This document shows positions 40,254 through 49,386 of a DNA stretch of 64,000 bases, one piece after another (position 1 is the stretch's first letter; every line of letters begins with the position of its first letter). The stretch lies in the NCBI GenBank assembly GCA_964643435.1, contig CAZXPY010000001.1:1-64000 (forward strand). Reading direction: 5' to 3'. Under the pieces are notes generated by a model that saw nothing but the letters and a program-made list of their open reading frames with translations, made no database searches and had not been told where the DNA came from. A program made the translations under genes and the position numbers. The DNA is from CAZXPY01 sp964643435 (GTDB lineage: Bacteria > Patescibacteriota > Microgenomatia > Woykebacterales > RBG-16-39-9b).

Positions 40254-41444
40254 TTAAGAAATTAGTTTCTTAAAAAATTCTTTTTCTCTATGGTTTAAAT
40301 TAAGTGTATATTTTGTTTTAGTTAGATTTCTAAAATCTATATAGAATCTACCATTTATATTGCTATTAGATGCAATCATCTTTATCGCAAATGCTACTAA
40401 CGACCCTGCTAAAAAAGCTGTACTACCTAATTGAGGTACACCAGATAATTCAGTTCCAACTTTCAATATTGAAGATTTGAATAAGTCGGGTATAGTTTCT
40501 TTCCCCATTGTCCTTATAACTAATTTAGGAATTTCCATTGGGTTAGGTATCAATTTTAATAAAGATGCAAAGATTTTATTATCAACTCTACCAAAGAATG
40601 GTTCTTGTTTTGAGTTTATATCATAACGCTCTACGTCTAAAACTACACCGTCTGCAGTATCAAATGCCATAACCAAAGGGATTCTCTTCTTTTTTGCTTT
40701 CGCCCTTAAGAGAGCTTTTATATGAAAATTATCTATTTCATCCACAATTATATCCAAAGAGTCGATAAATTCATCAATATTTTCATCATTAAGACCTTCG
40801 TAATAGAGCGATAAATTAGTGTATGGGTTTATTTCATAAATTTGTCTTGCTGCAATATCACACTTGGAATCATTTATTTCCGAAACAGAGCCTCTGATTC
40901 TGTTTAAATTGGAGCCTTCTAATACATCGAAATCCGCTAGCTTCATATTTCTTGCTCCTCCCATGGTTGCTATAGTTAATGCCGCGCTCTGACCTACACT
41001 TAATCCTGCTATACCAATTTTAAGTTTATAAAATTTATTTTGTTCATATTTTGTAATTAAGAACTTATTTCTTGCGGTCAAGATCTCATAATAAAGAATT
41101 TCCTGAATAAAATGGATCAACTGATTTTTCCAAGGGTAAAAAACCCAAACTCCTGAAAAAATTTTATTTTTTAGATCAATATTACTTTTTTTACAAAATT
41201 CAAGATACAATGGGATTTTGACGAGATTTTTTTCGGGTTTGAATTTTGGAAATTTGATTATAAAAGACTCTTTAAGCCAAGAATCAAAATTATCTATGAT
41301 TCTGAGATCTTTATTTTTTTCTAAAAGTGAGATCAATTTTATTTTGTCAGATTCTGACTTCAGATTAAATATAATAGGGTGCTGTAAATCCCTTATTTTA
41401 TTTTTTTTACTGGTTAGCAGCGTTCTTAATTTCTTCTTGTCCAT
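40254..41444 (-). CDS. ThiF/E1-like adenylyltransferase (Rv1355c-type)
   Basis: 396 residues. A distinct N-terminal region (1-150, with WVFYPWKNQLIHFIQEILYY and ARNKFLITKYEQ) precedes an E1-like Rossmann domain: IGIAGLSVGQSAALTIATMGG (nucleotide loop), LADFDVLEGSNLNRI, and IVDEIDNFHIKALLRAKA. These phrases closely follow the N-terminal half of the Rv1355c family. No ubiquitin-like or ThiS/MoaD partner and no obvious zinc Cys pairs are seen. It probably adenylates a carboxylate. Its start overlaps the upstream ligase by 19 bases, indicating an operon. Confidence 0.85.
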   Translation of the reverse strand: MDKKKLRTLLTSKKNKIRDLQHPIIFNLKSESDKIKLISLLEKNKDLRIIDNFDSWLKESFIIKFPKFKPEKNLVKIPLYLEFCKKSNIDLKNKIFSGVWVFYPWKNQLIHFIQEILYYEILTARNKFLITKYEQNKFYKLKIGIAGLSVGQSAALTIATMGGARNMKLADFDVLEGSNLNRIRGSVSEINDSKCDIAARQIYEINPYTNLSLYYEGLNDENIDEFIDSLDIIVDEIDNFHIKALLRAKAKKKRIPLVMAFDTADGVVLDVERYDINSKQEPFFGRVDNKIFASLLKLIPNPMEIPKLVIRTMGKETIPDLFKSSILKVGTELSGVPQLGSTAFLAGSLVAFAIKMIASNSNINGRFYIDFRNLTKTKYTLNLNHREKEFFKKLIS

Positions 41445-42970
41445 TTATGCTTAATTCCAACTTGAAAAGAACCATACTCAACGAGTTCTACTTTAGGAAT
41501 AGCTTGTTTGCCTATAGATCTGAATATAATATTGTACTCCGAATTTAACTTTTTTAAACTTTCAAAAATATCCTTTTGTAGTTTCTCAGATATTTTTTTT
41601 GTTCGCGAAATATTTTTTGCCAATTCTACCTTTATATGTATCTCTTTATCCTTTTTCCTATCTTCTTCTACAGACATAAGGAATTTACCCGAAAGAATAT
41701 TTGACCAAGTTTTACGATCCAATACTGGTTTAATATTTTCCGGATAAATGTTTGCACCATAAAATATAACTGTTAGGTCTGTTCGACCAAACAAATATAC
41801 AAAGGGTAAATTCCAATTATACTTTTCTAAACCGAACTTCTTAATTTCTGATTTAAAGTTAATTCCTTGAACCATAAGTTTTTTGCTCATTTCACTATAA
41901 TCAATTAATCCTCCTCTATCGCCAATCGCGTATCTGATAAGAGGTATTCCGGAGTATGTCGAGAAAAGAATTTTTTCGTCTGAAACTTGAAAATATTTTA
42001 GGTTGGGGTGGTATTGTCCTAAAGACGGTATAACTTTATCTTTAAAAAGAAATTCTGAAACAGTCTCGTTATTTGATGCTATCTTTCTTACAAGGGTAGA
42101 GATGGGCGTTTCGTGTGCTAAAATTGCTGCATCAGCTGATCCATATACGCTGATACAATCTAAATAAGGTTTTTTTGATCCTAACTTATTCAAGATATGC
42201 TCACGATAACTTTCAGTAAAATTCTCACCAGCAAAAAAAGTTTTGACGTTGTATTTTTTCCAATTTAGACCAAAATCAGCAGCTTGGTCTACTATGTCTT
42301 TTATAATTGGTGGATATCCAGCTAAAATTATTACCTCAAAACTGGGAGCTAAATTCTTAACCAGTTTTGTAAACAATTCCTTATCAGTTCCTGGTGTAAC
42401 AACTATAATATTTGAGTTTTTTTGGGATACTAGTTCGGTGGCAGCAAGCATGTAAGGACCCGCTATCCAAGTTCCCATTGCAAATCCGATAACATACAAA
42501 GTTGCTTTATCTTTTACATCGTAAAAAAAATTATATATTAGTTCGGATTGTATAGCGCCCTCAACTTCTTGATATACGCCTCTTGGCCAGAAGAAGGGGT
42601 TACCTGTAGAGCCGGAGGAACTTGACATTATATAGTATTTTTCAAGATTTCCGTCCCAGACCAAATCTTTTAAGGGATATTTTCTTATGTAATTTTCTTT
42701 ATTAGTAATAGGAATTTGATCAAAATCGGACTTACTTTTTATTTTAGCTGGGTTTATTTTATTCTCAGCTAAAAAGTTTTTACAGGCGGGGACCCTTTGC
42801 GAAGCTTCCTTAAAAAGCCTTAGAGCTTTTTTAAAACCTTCTTCTTCTAAATCTTTTGGATTAGAATTTATGTAAAAGTTGATTATTTTATTAGTATCAA
42901 GCTTGTTGAACTTCTTTCTTAATTGTTCGTTTGAGTCAAAAGGGCTTATCCCGAAATCATACTTACTCAT
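41426..42970 (-). CDS. AMP-forming ligase, phenylacetate-CoA-ligase (PaaK)-like
   Basis: About 514 residues of the ANL adenylating superfamily. IMSSSSGSTGNPFFWPRG is the ATP phosphate loop (S-S-G-S-T-G), SVYGSADAAILAHETP the adenine/aryl-binding strand, and PLIRYAIGDRGG the Y-x-x-G-D motif; FGRTDLTVIFYGANIYPENI begins the C-terminal lid. It activates a carboxylic acid as acyl-AMP, then perhaps transfers it to CoA, an amine or a carrier. Start chosen at the ATG 42970, with a TATAAT nearby and no SD. Confidence 0.85.
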   Translation of the reverse strand: MSKYDFGISPFDSNEQLRKKFNKLDTNKIINFYINSNPKDLEEEGFKKALRLFKEASQRVPACKNFLAENKINPAKIKSKSDFDQIPITNKENYIRKYPLKDLVWDGNLEKYYIMSSSSGSTGNPFFWPRGVYQEVEGAIQSELIYNFFYDVKDKATLYVIGFAMGTWIAGPYMLAATELVSQKNSNIIVVTPGTDKELFTKLVKNLAPSFEVIILAGYPPIIKDIVDQAADFGLNWKKYNVKTFFAGENFTESYREHILNKLGSKKPYLDCISVYGSADAAILAHETPISTLVRKIASNNETVSEFLFKDKVIPSLGQYHPNLKYFQVSDEKILFSTYSGIPLIRYAIGDRGGLIDYSEMSKKLMVQGINFKSEIKKFGLEKYNWNLPFVYLFGRTDLTVIFYGANIYPENIKPVLDRKTWSNILSGKFLMSVEEDRKKDKEIHIKVELAKNISRTKKISEKLQKDIFESLKKLNSEYNIIFRSIGKQAIPKVELVEYGSFQVGIKHKWTRRN

Positions 42971-43073
42971 ATTTTTACTCAAATTATATTTTAATAAAAT
43001 TTTTGATTACAAATTATCAAGATCTCAACCATTTAATATATTCGGTATCGGTCAGATTATTTTTAAACCCGTA

Positions 43074-43874
43074 TCAATAAGTACTTCTTTGGAAGAATCT
43101 CCAAGTCTTATTATCGGCTGGTACATATAAAACAATATCGAAACGTCGGTCTCTGAAATAAGGAAGAACAAAGGTATTAAAGCTTAAACGGCTCTCTTTT
43201 TTAAATGGCTCTGCTAAAATTGTAAAGTAAGAATATCTATGGATAATTCCTTTGTAGGAGTTATATCCCACTTCGTTCCACATTTCCGCAAAATGTGGGA
43301 GAGGCATTAACTTCTTCATTAATTGCTGAAACCACGGCTCATTTGATTGAAAATGATGTTCAACTTTAAATTGTCCAATTTTTTCCTTTGCCCATTCATA
43401 CCAATAATTATTATCTTTATCTCTGATAATGAGCCCTTTAGCTAACTCAGGGCTAAATATTAACTCGAAGAGATTCGGTTTCATTTTTTCAATCTGTGCG
43501 GCCCATTCTTCGTTGATTCCATATAATCGTAAACCCCTTTTATTGAAAGCAATTAGCCTCCAGGTAAGATCGTCAAGAAAAGCCGGATAAGACCACTTAT
43601 CGAGGAAAGGTTGGATTATCTCCTTTATTCTTTTAATATCTTCGTCTGTTGGGATGTAATCACCTGCAAACAAGAATTCTCCTCTCGCTACTTCGTCCAA
43701 ACCTAGAGCATTCATAATCTTCTCTACAACGGGTCTAGAAGGTTTGACTCTTCCTTGTTCGATTTTTGAAAGACGTGAAGTATCCTTCCAACCAATGACA
43801 GAAACTACATCAAACTGGCTTAATCGCATATTAATTCTATGAGTTTTAATCAAACCTCCTAATGATATGTTCAT
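43074..43874 (-). CDS. XRE-family regulator with MmyB-like ligand-binding domain
   Basis: 266 residues. N-terminal helix-turn-helix (LGGLIKTHRINMRLSQFDVVSVIGWKDTSRLSKIEQGRVKPS, about 4-50, in parts) followed by a PAS-like MmyB region (AFLDDLTWRLIAFNKRGLRLYGI...). Many MmyB regulators sit next to a flavoenzyme/dehydrogenase they control; here it lies immediately upstream of the PaaK/ThiF operon on the same strand. The minus-strand TATAAT at about 43894-43889 gives a very short leader. Confidence 0.88.
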   Translation of the reverse strand: MNISLGGLIKTHRINMRLSQFDVVSVIGWKDTSRLSKIEQGRVKPSRPVVEKIMNALGLDEVARGEFLFAGDYIPTDEDIKRIKEIIQPFLDKWSYPAFLDDLTWRLIAFNKRGLRLYGINEEWAAQIEKMKPNLFELIFSPELAKGLIIRDKDNNYWYEWAKEKIGQFKVEHHFQSNEPWFQQLMKKLMPLPHFAEMWNEVGYNSYKGIIHRYSYFTILAEPFKKESRLSFNTFVLPYFRDRRFDIVLYVPADNKTWRFFQRSTY

Positions 43875-44016
43875 TTTGATAGCTTTAAATTATAAACCTC
43901 AATTAATAAATTTTCAAATGCAGGTATTTTGGTACAAATTTTTATTACTAAATAATTGATATCAAATACTTGACAAAATACTGTGGATGTGTTAGTAAAT
44001 AGCTACTGTTTATCAG

Positions 44017-44283
44017 ATGATCCAAGGAAGGAAACTAACCAAAGAAAAAATGGTAGTTAAAGTTGGCTCAACAGTTACTTTTGTGGATGAAAATGGAAAC
44101 GAATATACCTATACACTCTCTTCAGGAACTGAATCAAGATCTAACGAAGGAAGACTCTCAGCCCTTTCTCCTCTTGGTAAAGCGTTGTTAGGCTCTAAAG
44201 TTGCTAATGAAGTAATAGTTAGTGCACCTGGCGGACAATACAAAGTTTCTATTAAAAAAATATCGGTTAATGTCTTAGAATAA
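44017..44283 (+). CDS. Free-standing GreA/GreB C-terminal domain protein
   Basis: 88 residues. After a short basic start, GSTVTFVDENGNEYTYTLSSG...GRLSALSPLGKALLGSKVANEVIVSAPGGQYKVSIKKI reproduces the FKBP-like C-terminal domain of GreA, which binds the RNA polymerase secondary-channel rim. The coiled coil with the catalytic acidic tip is absent, as in Rnk-type or Gfh-like regulators. TTGACA (43972-43977), 17-bp spacer and TAGTAA form a promoter. It may compete with GreA for polymerase. Confidence 0.85.
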   Translation: MIQGRKLTKEKMVVKVGSTVTFVDENGNEYTYTLSSGTESRSNEGRLSALSPLGKALLGSKVANEVIVSAPGGQYKVSIKKISVNVLE

Positions 44284-44285
44284 AT

Positions 44286-44882
44286 CTAAGTGATTAATTT
44301 ATAGACTTCTTGGTGAACGATCGATCTAAAATTACACCAATCAGCTCTTTCCCCAAAGGACAAAGATTTTTTGTAATTTGTTTTAGATTTAATTTTTTTA
44401 TACAACTTTTTTAGATACGTTGGTTCTACCCATATGGTACGTGATATTCTTTCTGTTTTCTCATCCGGTCTAATAACTTTATTTATGGGAGAAAAGAGGA
44501 AGATATAGCTAGCAAAAAACGCCCTTTTTTTAAGTTTAGTTACAAATTCATGATAGATTACTTCGAGAAATTTTTTAGGTTTGACGTCTAAGTTTGTTTC
44601 TTCACGAAATTCTCTTATCAAAGCAAAATTTATAGTTTCACTGATGTTTATGCCTCCGCTTGGTAATCTGTATATAGTAGCGGGGTAATGTTTCTTTCTT
44701 ATCAACCATATCTTACCGTCTTTTCTTTGTAACACCATTACAACTTCACCTTTTCTCTTATCCTCCCAAGCAGGCGGGAATGGTTTGGTTACATTTACGA
44801 TTTGTTTGGTTGTAACCATCGGTTTACCGTATAGTTTAATAAGAGTTTGTAATTCATTTTTGTCATCGTAAACTTTTAACAT
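44286..44882 (-). CDS. Nudix hydrolase
   Basis: 198 residues. The Nudix box GGINISETINFALIREFREE fits G-x5-E-x7-R-E-U-x-E-E and continues TNLDV. The N-terminal strand VVMVLQRKDGKIWLIRKKHY matches ADP-ribose/NADH-type Nudix enzymes. A basic C-terminal region (YLKKLYKKIKSKTNYKKSLSFG) is unusual. Substrate unknown. Convergent with the GreA-like gene, three bases apart. Confidence 0.9.
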   Translation of the reverse strand: MLKVYDDKNELQTLIKLYGKPMVTTKQIVNVTKPFPPAWEDKRKGEVVMVLQRKDGKIWLIRKKHYPATIYRLPSGGINISETINFALIREFREETNLDVKPKKFLEVIYHEFVTKLKKRAFFASYIFLFSPINKVIRPDEKTERISRTIWVEPTYLKKLYKKIKSKTNYKKSLSFGERADWCNFRSIVHQEVYKLIT

Positions 44883-45008
44883 GATTTAACGGTTCTTTAA
44901 CCATAGTTTAATCTCTCCGAGAAATATTACTATGAATAAACTAGAAAAATCAATAAAAAAGTTTGCTAGTTTAAGTTATAATAGATACGAAAGCCCATAG
45001 AGTTTAAT

Positions 45009-46733
45009 ATGGAAATAACAGGTAGGAAAATTCTAATTTTAGGTGGAACCGGTTTAGTCGGTTTAGCTATCTCACGCCAAATTCTAAAAGAATCACCAAA
45101 ACTTCTAATTATTTGCTCATTAGGGACTAAAAGGGATAGAAGAGCAATTAAAAAACTAAGGAAGGAATTCCCGAGCGCAAAAATAACTCATCTCTGGGGG
45201 GATATATTACTTAGTGAAGATTTTAAAAATAAAAGTTTAGAATCAATTGTTAGTGATAATACTCGGCGAAGAAAATTATTTGAAGAAATTTACTCTCCGT
45301 TAAATGATCAGACCATCAAAAGCTCATTTCTTTATAAGGTTATCCAAAGATATACTCCGGAAATAATTGTGGATTCAGTTAGTTTAGCTAGTTCTCTAGC
45401 CTATGTGGACACATTTAAAAAGGCAAAACTTATATTAAGAGGATTGGAAAGTGAGAACAATCAGAAAAAAATTAAAGAAACGATTGAGGATTATTTGGTG
45501 AGTTTGGAACTTCCCAGACTCCTGCGCCATGTTCAGATTCTTTACAACGCTATAAGAGCCAATAATAAAAGAGATTCAAACGTAAAAATTTACCTAAAAA
45601 TTGGAACAACCGGGACCGGAGGTTTAGGTTTTAATATACCCTATACTCACGGTGAAGATCGTCCTTCTAACACCCTTTTAATAAAATCAGCAATATCCGG
45701 TGCTCACACCATGTTACTGTATCTTCTCTCAAAAACCCCTGATGCTCCGATTATAAAAGAAATAAAACCAGCGACTTCAATTAGTTGGGGGGAAATTAAT
45801 TTCGGAACAATTTCCAACAAAGACGAGCCAATTAAGTTGCAAGACTGCCCGCCAAAATTAGGTTATAAGCTTGATGATATTTTGGATTTAAACTCTCCAG
45901 CCCATAAATTTATTAGTTTAGGTAACAAAACTCTAAAATCAGTTTATTTAGACAGTGGTGAAAACGGTTTGTTTTCTCTTGAGGAATTCAAAACCCTCTC
46001 AACTTTAGGGCAGATGGAGTTTATTACGCCAGAAGAAATTGCCTCTAAAGTTATAAGTGAGATAAAAGGAGCTAACACCGGAAGAGATGTGATTGCCGCT
46101 CTTGGGGCGGCTGCTCTCCAACCTTCCTATCGAGCCGGGTTGATGAGAACAACCGCGATTTCACGAATGAAAGAAATTGAAAAATCGAAAAATGTAAACA
46201 GCGTCGCCTTTGAAATCTTAGGCCCGCCTAGATTATCTAAGCTTTTGATCGAGGCTTTTTTACTAAAGAGAGCCTATATAAACATGGAAAACGTAACTCG
46301 CGAAAAGGCGAAAAATATTAGTTTAAATCTTCAAAATATTGTCAGTAATAATAAAGAAATTCGCACCCAAATTATTTCTATTGGTATCCCAATTTTACTT
46401 ACCGATGAGAAAACACTACTTGCCGGTAAAGAAATAAAAGTCCCAGCTAATGATGAACAACCTAAAAATATTACAATAAAAAATATTGATAAATGGGCAC
46501 ATCTGGGTTGGGTTGATTTAAGAGCGAAAAATATGAATTTATGGAGAGAGCGCTTTTCCGAAATAATAAAGGAGATAAAAAAAGAGGAATCGGAAATAAA
46601 AAGAGACTTGAGCTCAAATTTAGATAGACGTTTTTACAATCCCCAAACTTGGGAGATAGATACAAAAATTGATCCCAGCGAAGTCGTGGCTTGGATTTTT
46701 AGTAGGGAGGAAAAAGGGTTTAGAGTGCGCTAA
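45009..46733 (+). CDS. Large Rossmann-fold (SDR-like) protein, function unknown
   Basis: 574 residues. The N-terminus has a nucleotide-binding motif KILILGGTGLVGLAISRQIL of extended short-chain dehydrogenases, and VDSVSLASSLAY may be the SDR strand. Later parts (TTGTGGLGFNIPYTHGEDRPSN, AALGAAALQPSYRAGLMRTTAI) look like a substrate domain but I do not recognise the family. It is much longer than classical SDRs. It lies alone between a Nudix gene and a terminator; a TATAAT sits about 20 bases before the ATG. Confidence 0.7.
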   Translation: MEITGRKILILGGTGLVGLAISRQILKESPKLLIICSLGTKRDRRAIKKLRKEFPSAKITHLWGDILLSEDFKNKSLESIVSDNTRRRKLFEEIYSPLNDQTIKSSFLYKVIQRYTPEIIVDSVSLASSLAYVDTFKKAKLILRGLESENNQKKIKETIEDYLVSLELPRLLRHVQILYNAIRANNKRDSNVKIYLKIGTTGTGGLGFNIPYTHGEDRPSNTLLIKSAISGAHTMLLYLLSKTPDAPIIKEIKPATSISWGEINFGTISNKDEPIKLQDCPPKLGYKLDDILDLNSPAHKFISLGNKTLKSVYLDSGENGLFSLEEFKTLSTLGQMEFITPEEIASKVISEIKGANTGRDVIAALGAAALQPSYRAGLMRTTAISRMKEIEKSKNVNSVAFEILGPPRLSKLLIEAFLLKRAYINMENVTREKAKNISLNLQNIVSNNKEIRTQIISIGIPILLTDEKTLLAGKEIKVPANDEQPKNITIKNIDKWAHLGWVDLRAKNMNLWRERFSEIIKEIKKEESEIKRDLSSNLDRRFYNPQTWEIDTKIDPSEVVAWIFSREEKGFRVR

Positions 46734-46741
46734 AAAGGAAA

Positions 46742-46769
46742 AAGGCAGCTACCATTTGATAACTGCCTT
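46742..46769 (-). terminator. Terminator for the minus-strand operon
   Basis: AAGGCAG (46742-46748) and CTGCCTT (46763-46769) form a 7-bp stem. On the minus strand it is followed by TTTTTCCTTTTT, so it terminates transcription arriving from 46775. Confidence 0.65.
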
Positions 46770-46774
46770 CGAAA

Positions 46775-47236
46775 TTAAGGACTTAATAAGTCGGTACTAA
46801 GAATTTTCCAAACCCCTTCTTCCTTGATCAAAGTCACTTGTGAAATTATTGGTCTCTCCGCTTTCTCAAATTTGACCACAACTTCTACTGTGACTGTGCC
46901 ATCAGGATTTTTCTGCGGTTGACCAACAAAATCTAAGTTTTGAACGCCTCCAAAAATTTCTTTCTGTGCTTGTAAATTCCGCGCCAGATTATCTCTCCCA
47001 ATCTTACTTAACAGTTCTTTTGACAGTGAGTTTTCGAAAACTAGTGGATCTGCGCTGGTCAAATCCTCAATTGGCTTTTTGAAAGGCTCAGTAGGTTGCA
47101 TTGGTGTTTCTGAAGTTTCTGGCTGAACGGTTTGTTGGTTTTTATTCTCGGTTGCTTTTGAACCCAAAAATACGACTGAAAAACCAATTGCAAGAACGAC
47201 ACCGATTAATAAGCCGAATAGGATTTTATTTCTCAT
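46775..47236 (-). CDS. Membrane-anchored NTF2-like protein, unknown
   Basis: 153 residues. An N-terminal membrane helix (ILFGLLIGVVLAIGFSVVFLG), a Gln/Thr/Pro-rich linker, and a C-terminal domain of about 90 residues with the strand pattern DGTVTVEVVVKFEKAERPIISQVTLIKEEGVWKILSTDL, reminiscent of DUF4878/NTF2-like folds. Its ATG overlaps the upstream lipase stop by four bases, so they form an operon and may work together at the cell surface. Confidence 0.68.
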   Translation of the reverse strand: MRNKILFGLLIGVVLAIGFSVVFLGSKATENKNQQTVQPETSETPMQPTEPFKKPIEDLTSADPLVFENSLSKELLSKIGRDNLARNLQAQKEIFGGVQNLDFVGQPQKNPDGTVTVEVVVKFEKAERPIISQVTLIKEEGVWKILSTDLLSP

Positions 47237-49341
47237 TTTACTACCTCCTCGTAAATTTCTAGAGCTATTTTCTCAGTTTGTTCGTGTTCAAGAATTGGCG
47301 TCAATTCCGGAAAAACAGCCTGTTCCAGGGCTAAGGGAAGCAGATCTGAATGAACCGCGCTATATTGCGTAAATGATATGTCATCAATTTTAGCATCTTT
47401 CGTTGCTACTACGCAGTCATTGAACCCAATAAATATAAACCAACATTGATCTCCGGCCGCAATTGAGTAGGTACTTACGGATCCTGGTAGTCTCTTTGAG
47501 TTCAGTGGTTCGAGGTATTCTGAATTAAGGCTTGCTGCTTGCGGGCATTGAATATTAAGAAAATCAACCATTTCTTTGAGACCAATATTTATCCAGAAAG
47601 AACCGTTATTTGGTGGAGCTAACATCAGAAAAGTACTAACGTCGCTTCTTTCTGAATACCTTTCTTCTAGAAAATCTTCAAGGTAGTAGCGAGTCAATAT
47701 TGCGCCCATGCTGTGAGAAATGATTATTACTTTCTCGGCAGCGGTAACAGATTTAATGGTATCTAATGATCTAGGAATCACTTGGGCTGTTTCTTCTAGA
47801 GAACCAGTTGAATTGCGGTAATCCAGAGAAAAAACTTCTGAACCAGCGAAAATTGAACCTTCTGCTCGGTAGAGATCAACTTCAGTAAATGGAAGTAAAT
47901 CAGTATAGGTTTCTACCAAACTTAGGCCTGAAACCCAGCCAGTTTCCTCCCAATCATAGGCACTACCCCCGCAACCGTGCACCAAAAGTATTGGTGTTGA
48001 TTCCTCACCGCTAAATTTTGCTTCTTGCGTCGGAGTAGGAGGTATTGCTGTTGGGGTAGAGGGCGGTACTGTTGGTACCTGCAGGACCGTTGTAGGCTGC
48101 CACTCTGGATTCGCTCCGCTAGTGAGATATCGCAGATTTGTTCCGTCATCCCCAATCACGAAAATGCTAAAGATAGGGTATTTATTTTCATCCAGCTGTA
48201 TCAAGTTAAAGACAATTTCTGTACCATCCGGTGACCATTGTGGGTGAACGTGATCTGGATAGTAGCAACTAGGGGTTGCCGAATCGTAACGCACGTTGCA
48301 AAGAGGAAGATTGTTTAGATTTGTCTGATCAGAAACTATTTTATTTAATCCCGTCCCATCAGCGAAAACCTCACAAATATAAGTGCCGTCTAAATAGCGA
48401 TAAGGACGTCTTACATCATTGCAGGTAAAGACAATTTTGTCGCCAGTTGGCGACCAAGAAGGTGTTGATGCCCAACCACTAGGATTAACGCCTAAATTGG
48501 TTAAACCTGTTCCGTCCTTATTTACAAGAAAAAGGTCACCACCACTGCTGAAAACAATTTTCCGGCCGTCGGCTGACCAATCCGGGAATCTACCTTTAGT
48601 ATCGGGTACTTCTACAACCTCGAGGGTTTCTAAATCTAAGAAATAGATTCTTGGTTCGTAACCTGATGAATAATAGTCACTGTCTTCTTTATTTGATAAA
48701 GAAAAGACGATAGCTTTATCATCCGGCGACCAACTTAGGCTTTTGGGATGCTCGTTATCTATTGATATTAGAATAACAATTTCACCTGTTTCGATGTTTA
48801 ACTTATTAATTAGATAAGTTGGGTTTTCATCGGTACCTTCACAGGTAACAAAGGCGACTTCTTTTCCGTCTGGAGCCCAAGCGTAGTCTAAAGGACCGCA
48901 AGCTTCAAATGGAAAAACCATGAGATTTTCTTTGTTAGTACCGTCGGAATTAATTAAATTCCAAAAGGTATTACTATTACTGTCATGCTGGACAAAAAGA
49001 ATCTTTCCTTTTGGTTCTTTAGGAATTTTTTCTTCAGAGGTAGCCCGAAGCCAATTATCGACTGCCCAGCCAAGACCGGCTAGATGCCACCAACGGTAGC
49101 CTTCGGCTTCTACTGGTCCTTCGTCTATATAGGCAACGTAATCATTGTAAAGATGGTGATTTTCTTTACCGCTTAAACTTGTAGTATCACGAACATTTAA
49201 GTAATCGCTTAGATTATTTTGATCTAAGCCAAATACCTCCACCCAAGTTCCAACTGCAACAGTTGGGTCAGAAAATGCTGTTTCTTCACGGCTTAGCGCC
49301 AAAAAACTCGCAATTAACACTACGAGGAGCTTCCGTAGCAT
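47233..49341 (-). CDS. Secreted SH3-like / TolB-type beta-propeller / alpha-beta hydrolase fusion
   Basis: 702 residues. A signal peptide (LRKLLVVLIASFLALS), an SH3b-like domain (about 28-92: VGTWVEVFG...LNVRD...WWHLAGLGWAVDNWL), several PD40/TolB-like propeller repeats (about 100-415: LSWSPDDKAIVF, PDWSADGRKIVFSSG, PSWSPTGDKIVF, PQWSPDGTEIVF), a Pro/Thr linker, then a lipase-like hydrolase (about 448-700). The hydrolase shows PILLVHGCGGSAYDWEE (oxyanion), IISHSMGAILTRYY (nucleophile Ser) and AVHSDLLP (catalytic His). Probably a surface-bound lipase or esterase. Confidence 0.85.
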   Translation of the reverse strand: MLRKLLVVLIASFLALSREETAFSDPTVAVGTWVEVFGLDQNNLSDYLNVRDTTSLSGKENHHLYNDYVAYIDEGPVEAEGYRWWHLAGLGWAVDNWLRATSEEKIPKEPKGKILFVQHDSNSNTFWNLINSDGTNKENLMVFPFEACGPLDYAWAPDGKEVAFVTCEGTDENPTYLINKLNIETGEIVILISIDNEHPKSLSWSPDDKAIVFSLSNKEDSDYYSSGYEPRIYFLDLETLEVVEVPDTKGRFPDWSADGRKIVFSSGGDLFLVNKDGTGLTNLGVNPSGWASTPSWSPTGDKIVFTCNDVRRPYRYLDGTYICEVFADGTGLNKIVSDQTNLNNLPLCNVRYDSATPSCYYPDHVHPQWSPDGTEIVFNLIQLDENKYPIFSIFVIGDDGTNLRYLTSGANPEWQPTTVLQVPTVPPSTPTAIPPTPTQEAKFSGEESTPILLVHGCGGSAYDWEETGWVSGLSLVETYTDLLPFTEVDLYRAEGSIFAGSEVFSLDYRNSTGSLEETAQVIPRSLDTIKSVTAAEKVIIISHSMGAILTRYYLEDFLEERYSERSDVSTFLMLAPPNNGSFWINIGLKEMVDFLNIQCPQAASLNSEYLEPLNSKRLPGSVSTYSIAAGDQCWFIFIGFNDCVVATKDAKIDDISFTQYSAVHSDLLPLALEQAVFPELTPILEHEQTEKIALEIYEEVVK

Positions 49342-49386
49342 CTGTCTCTCCTTTCTGATGCTTGGGGCTATTTTGTTGTTAAGGAG

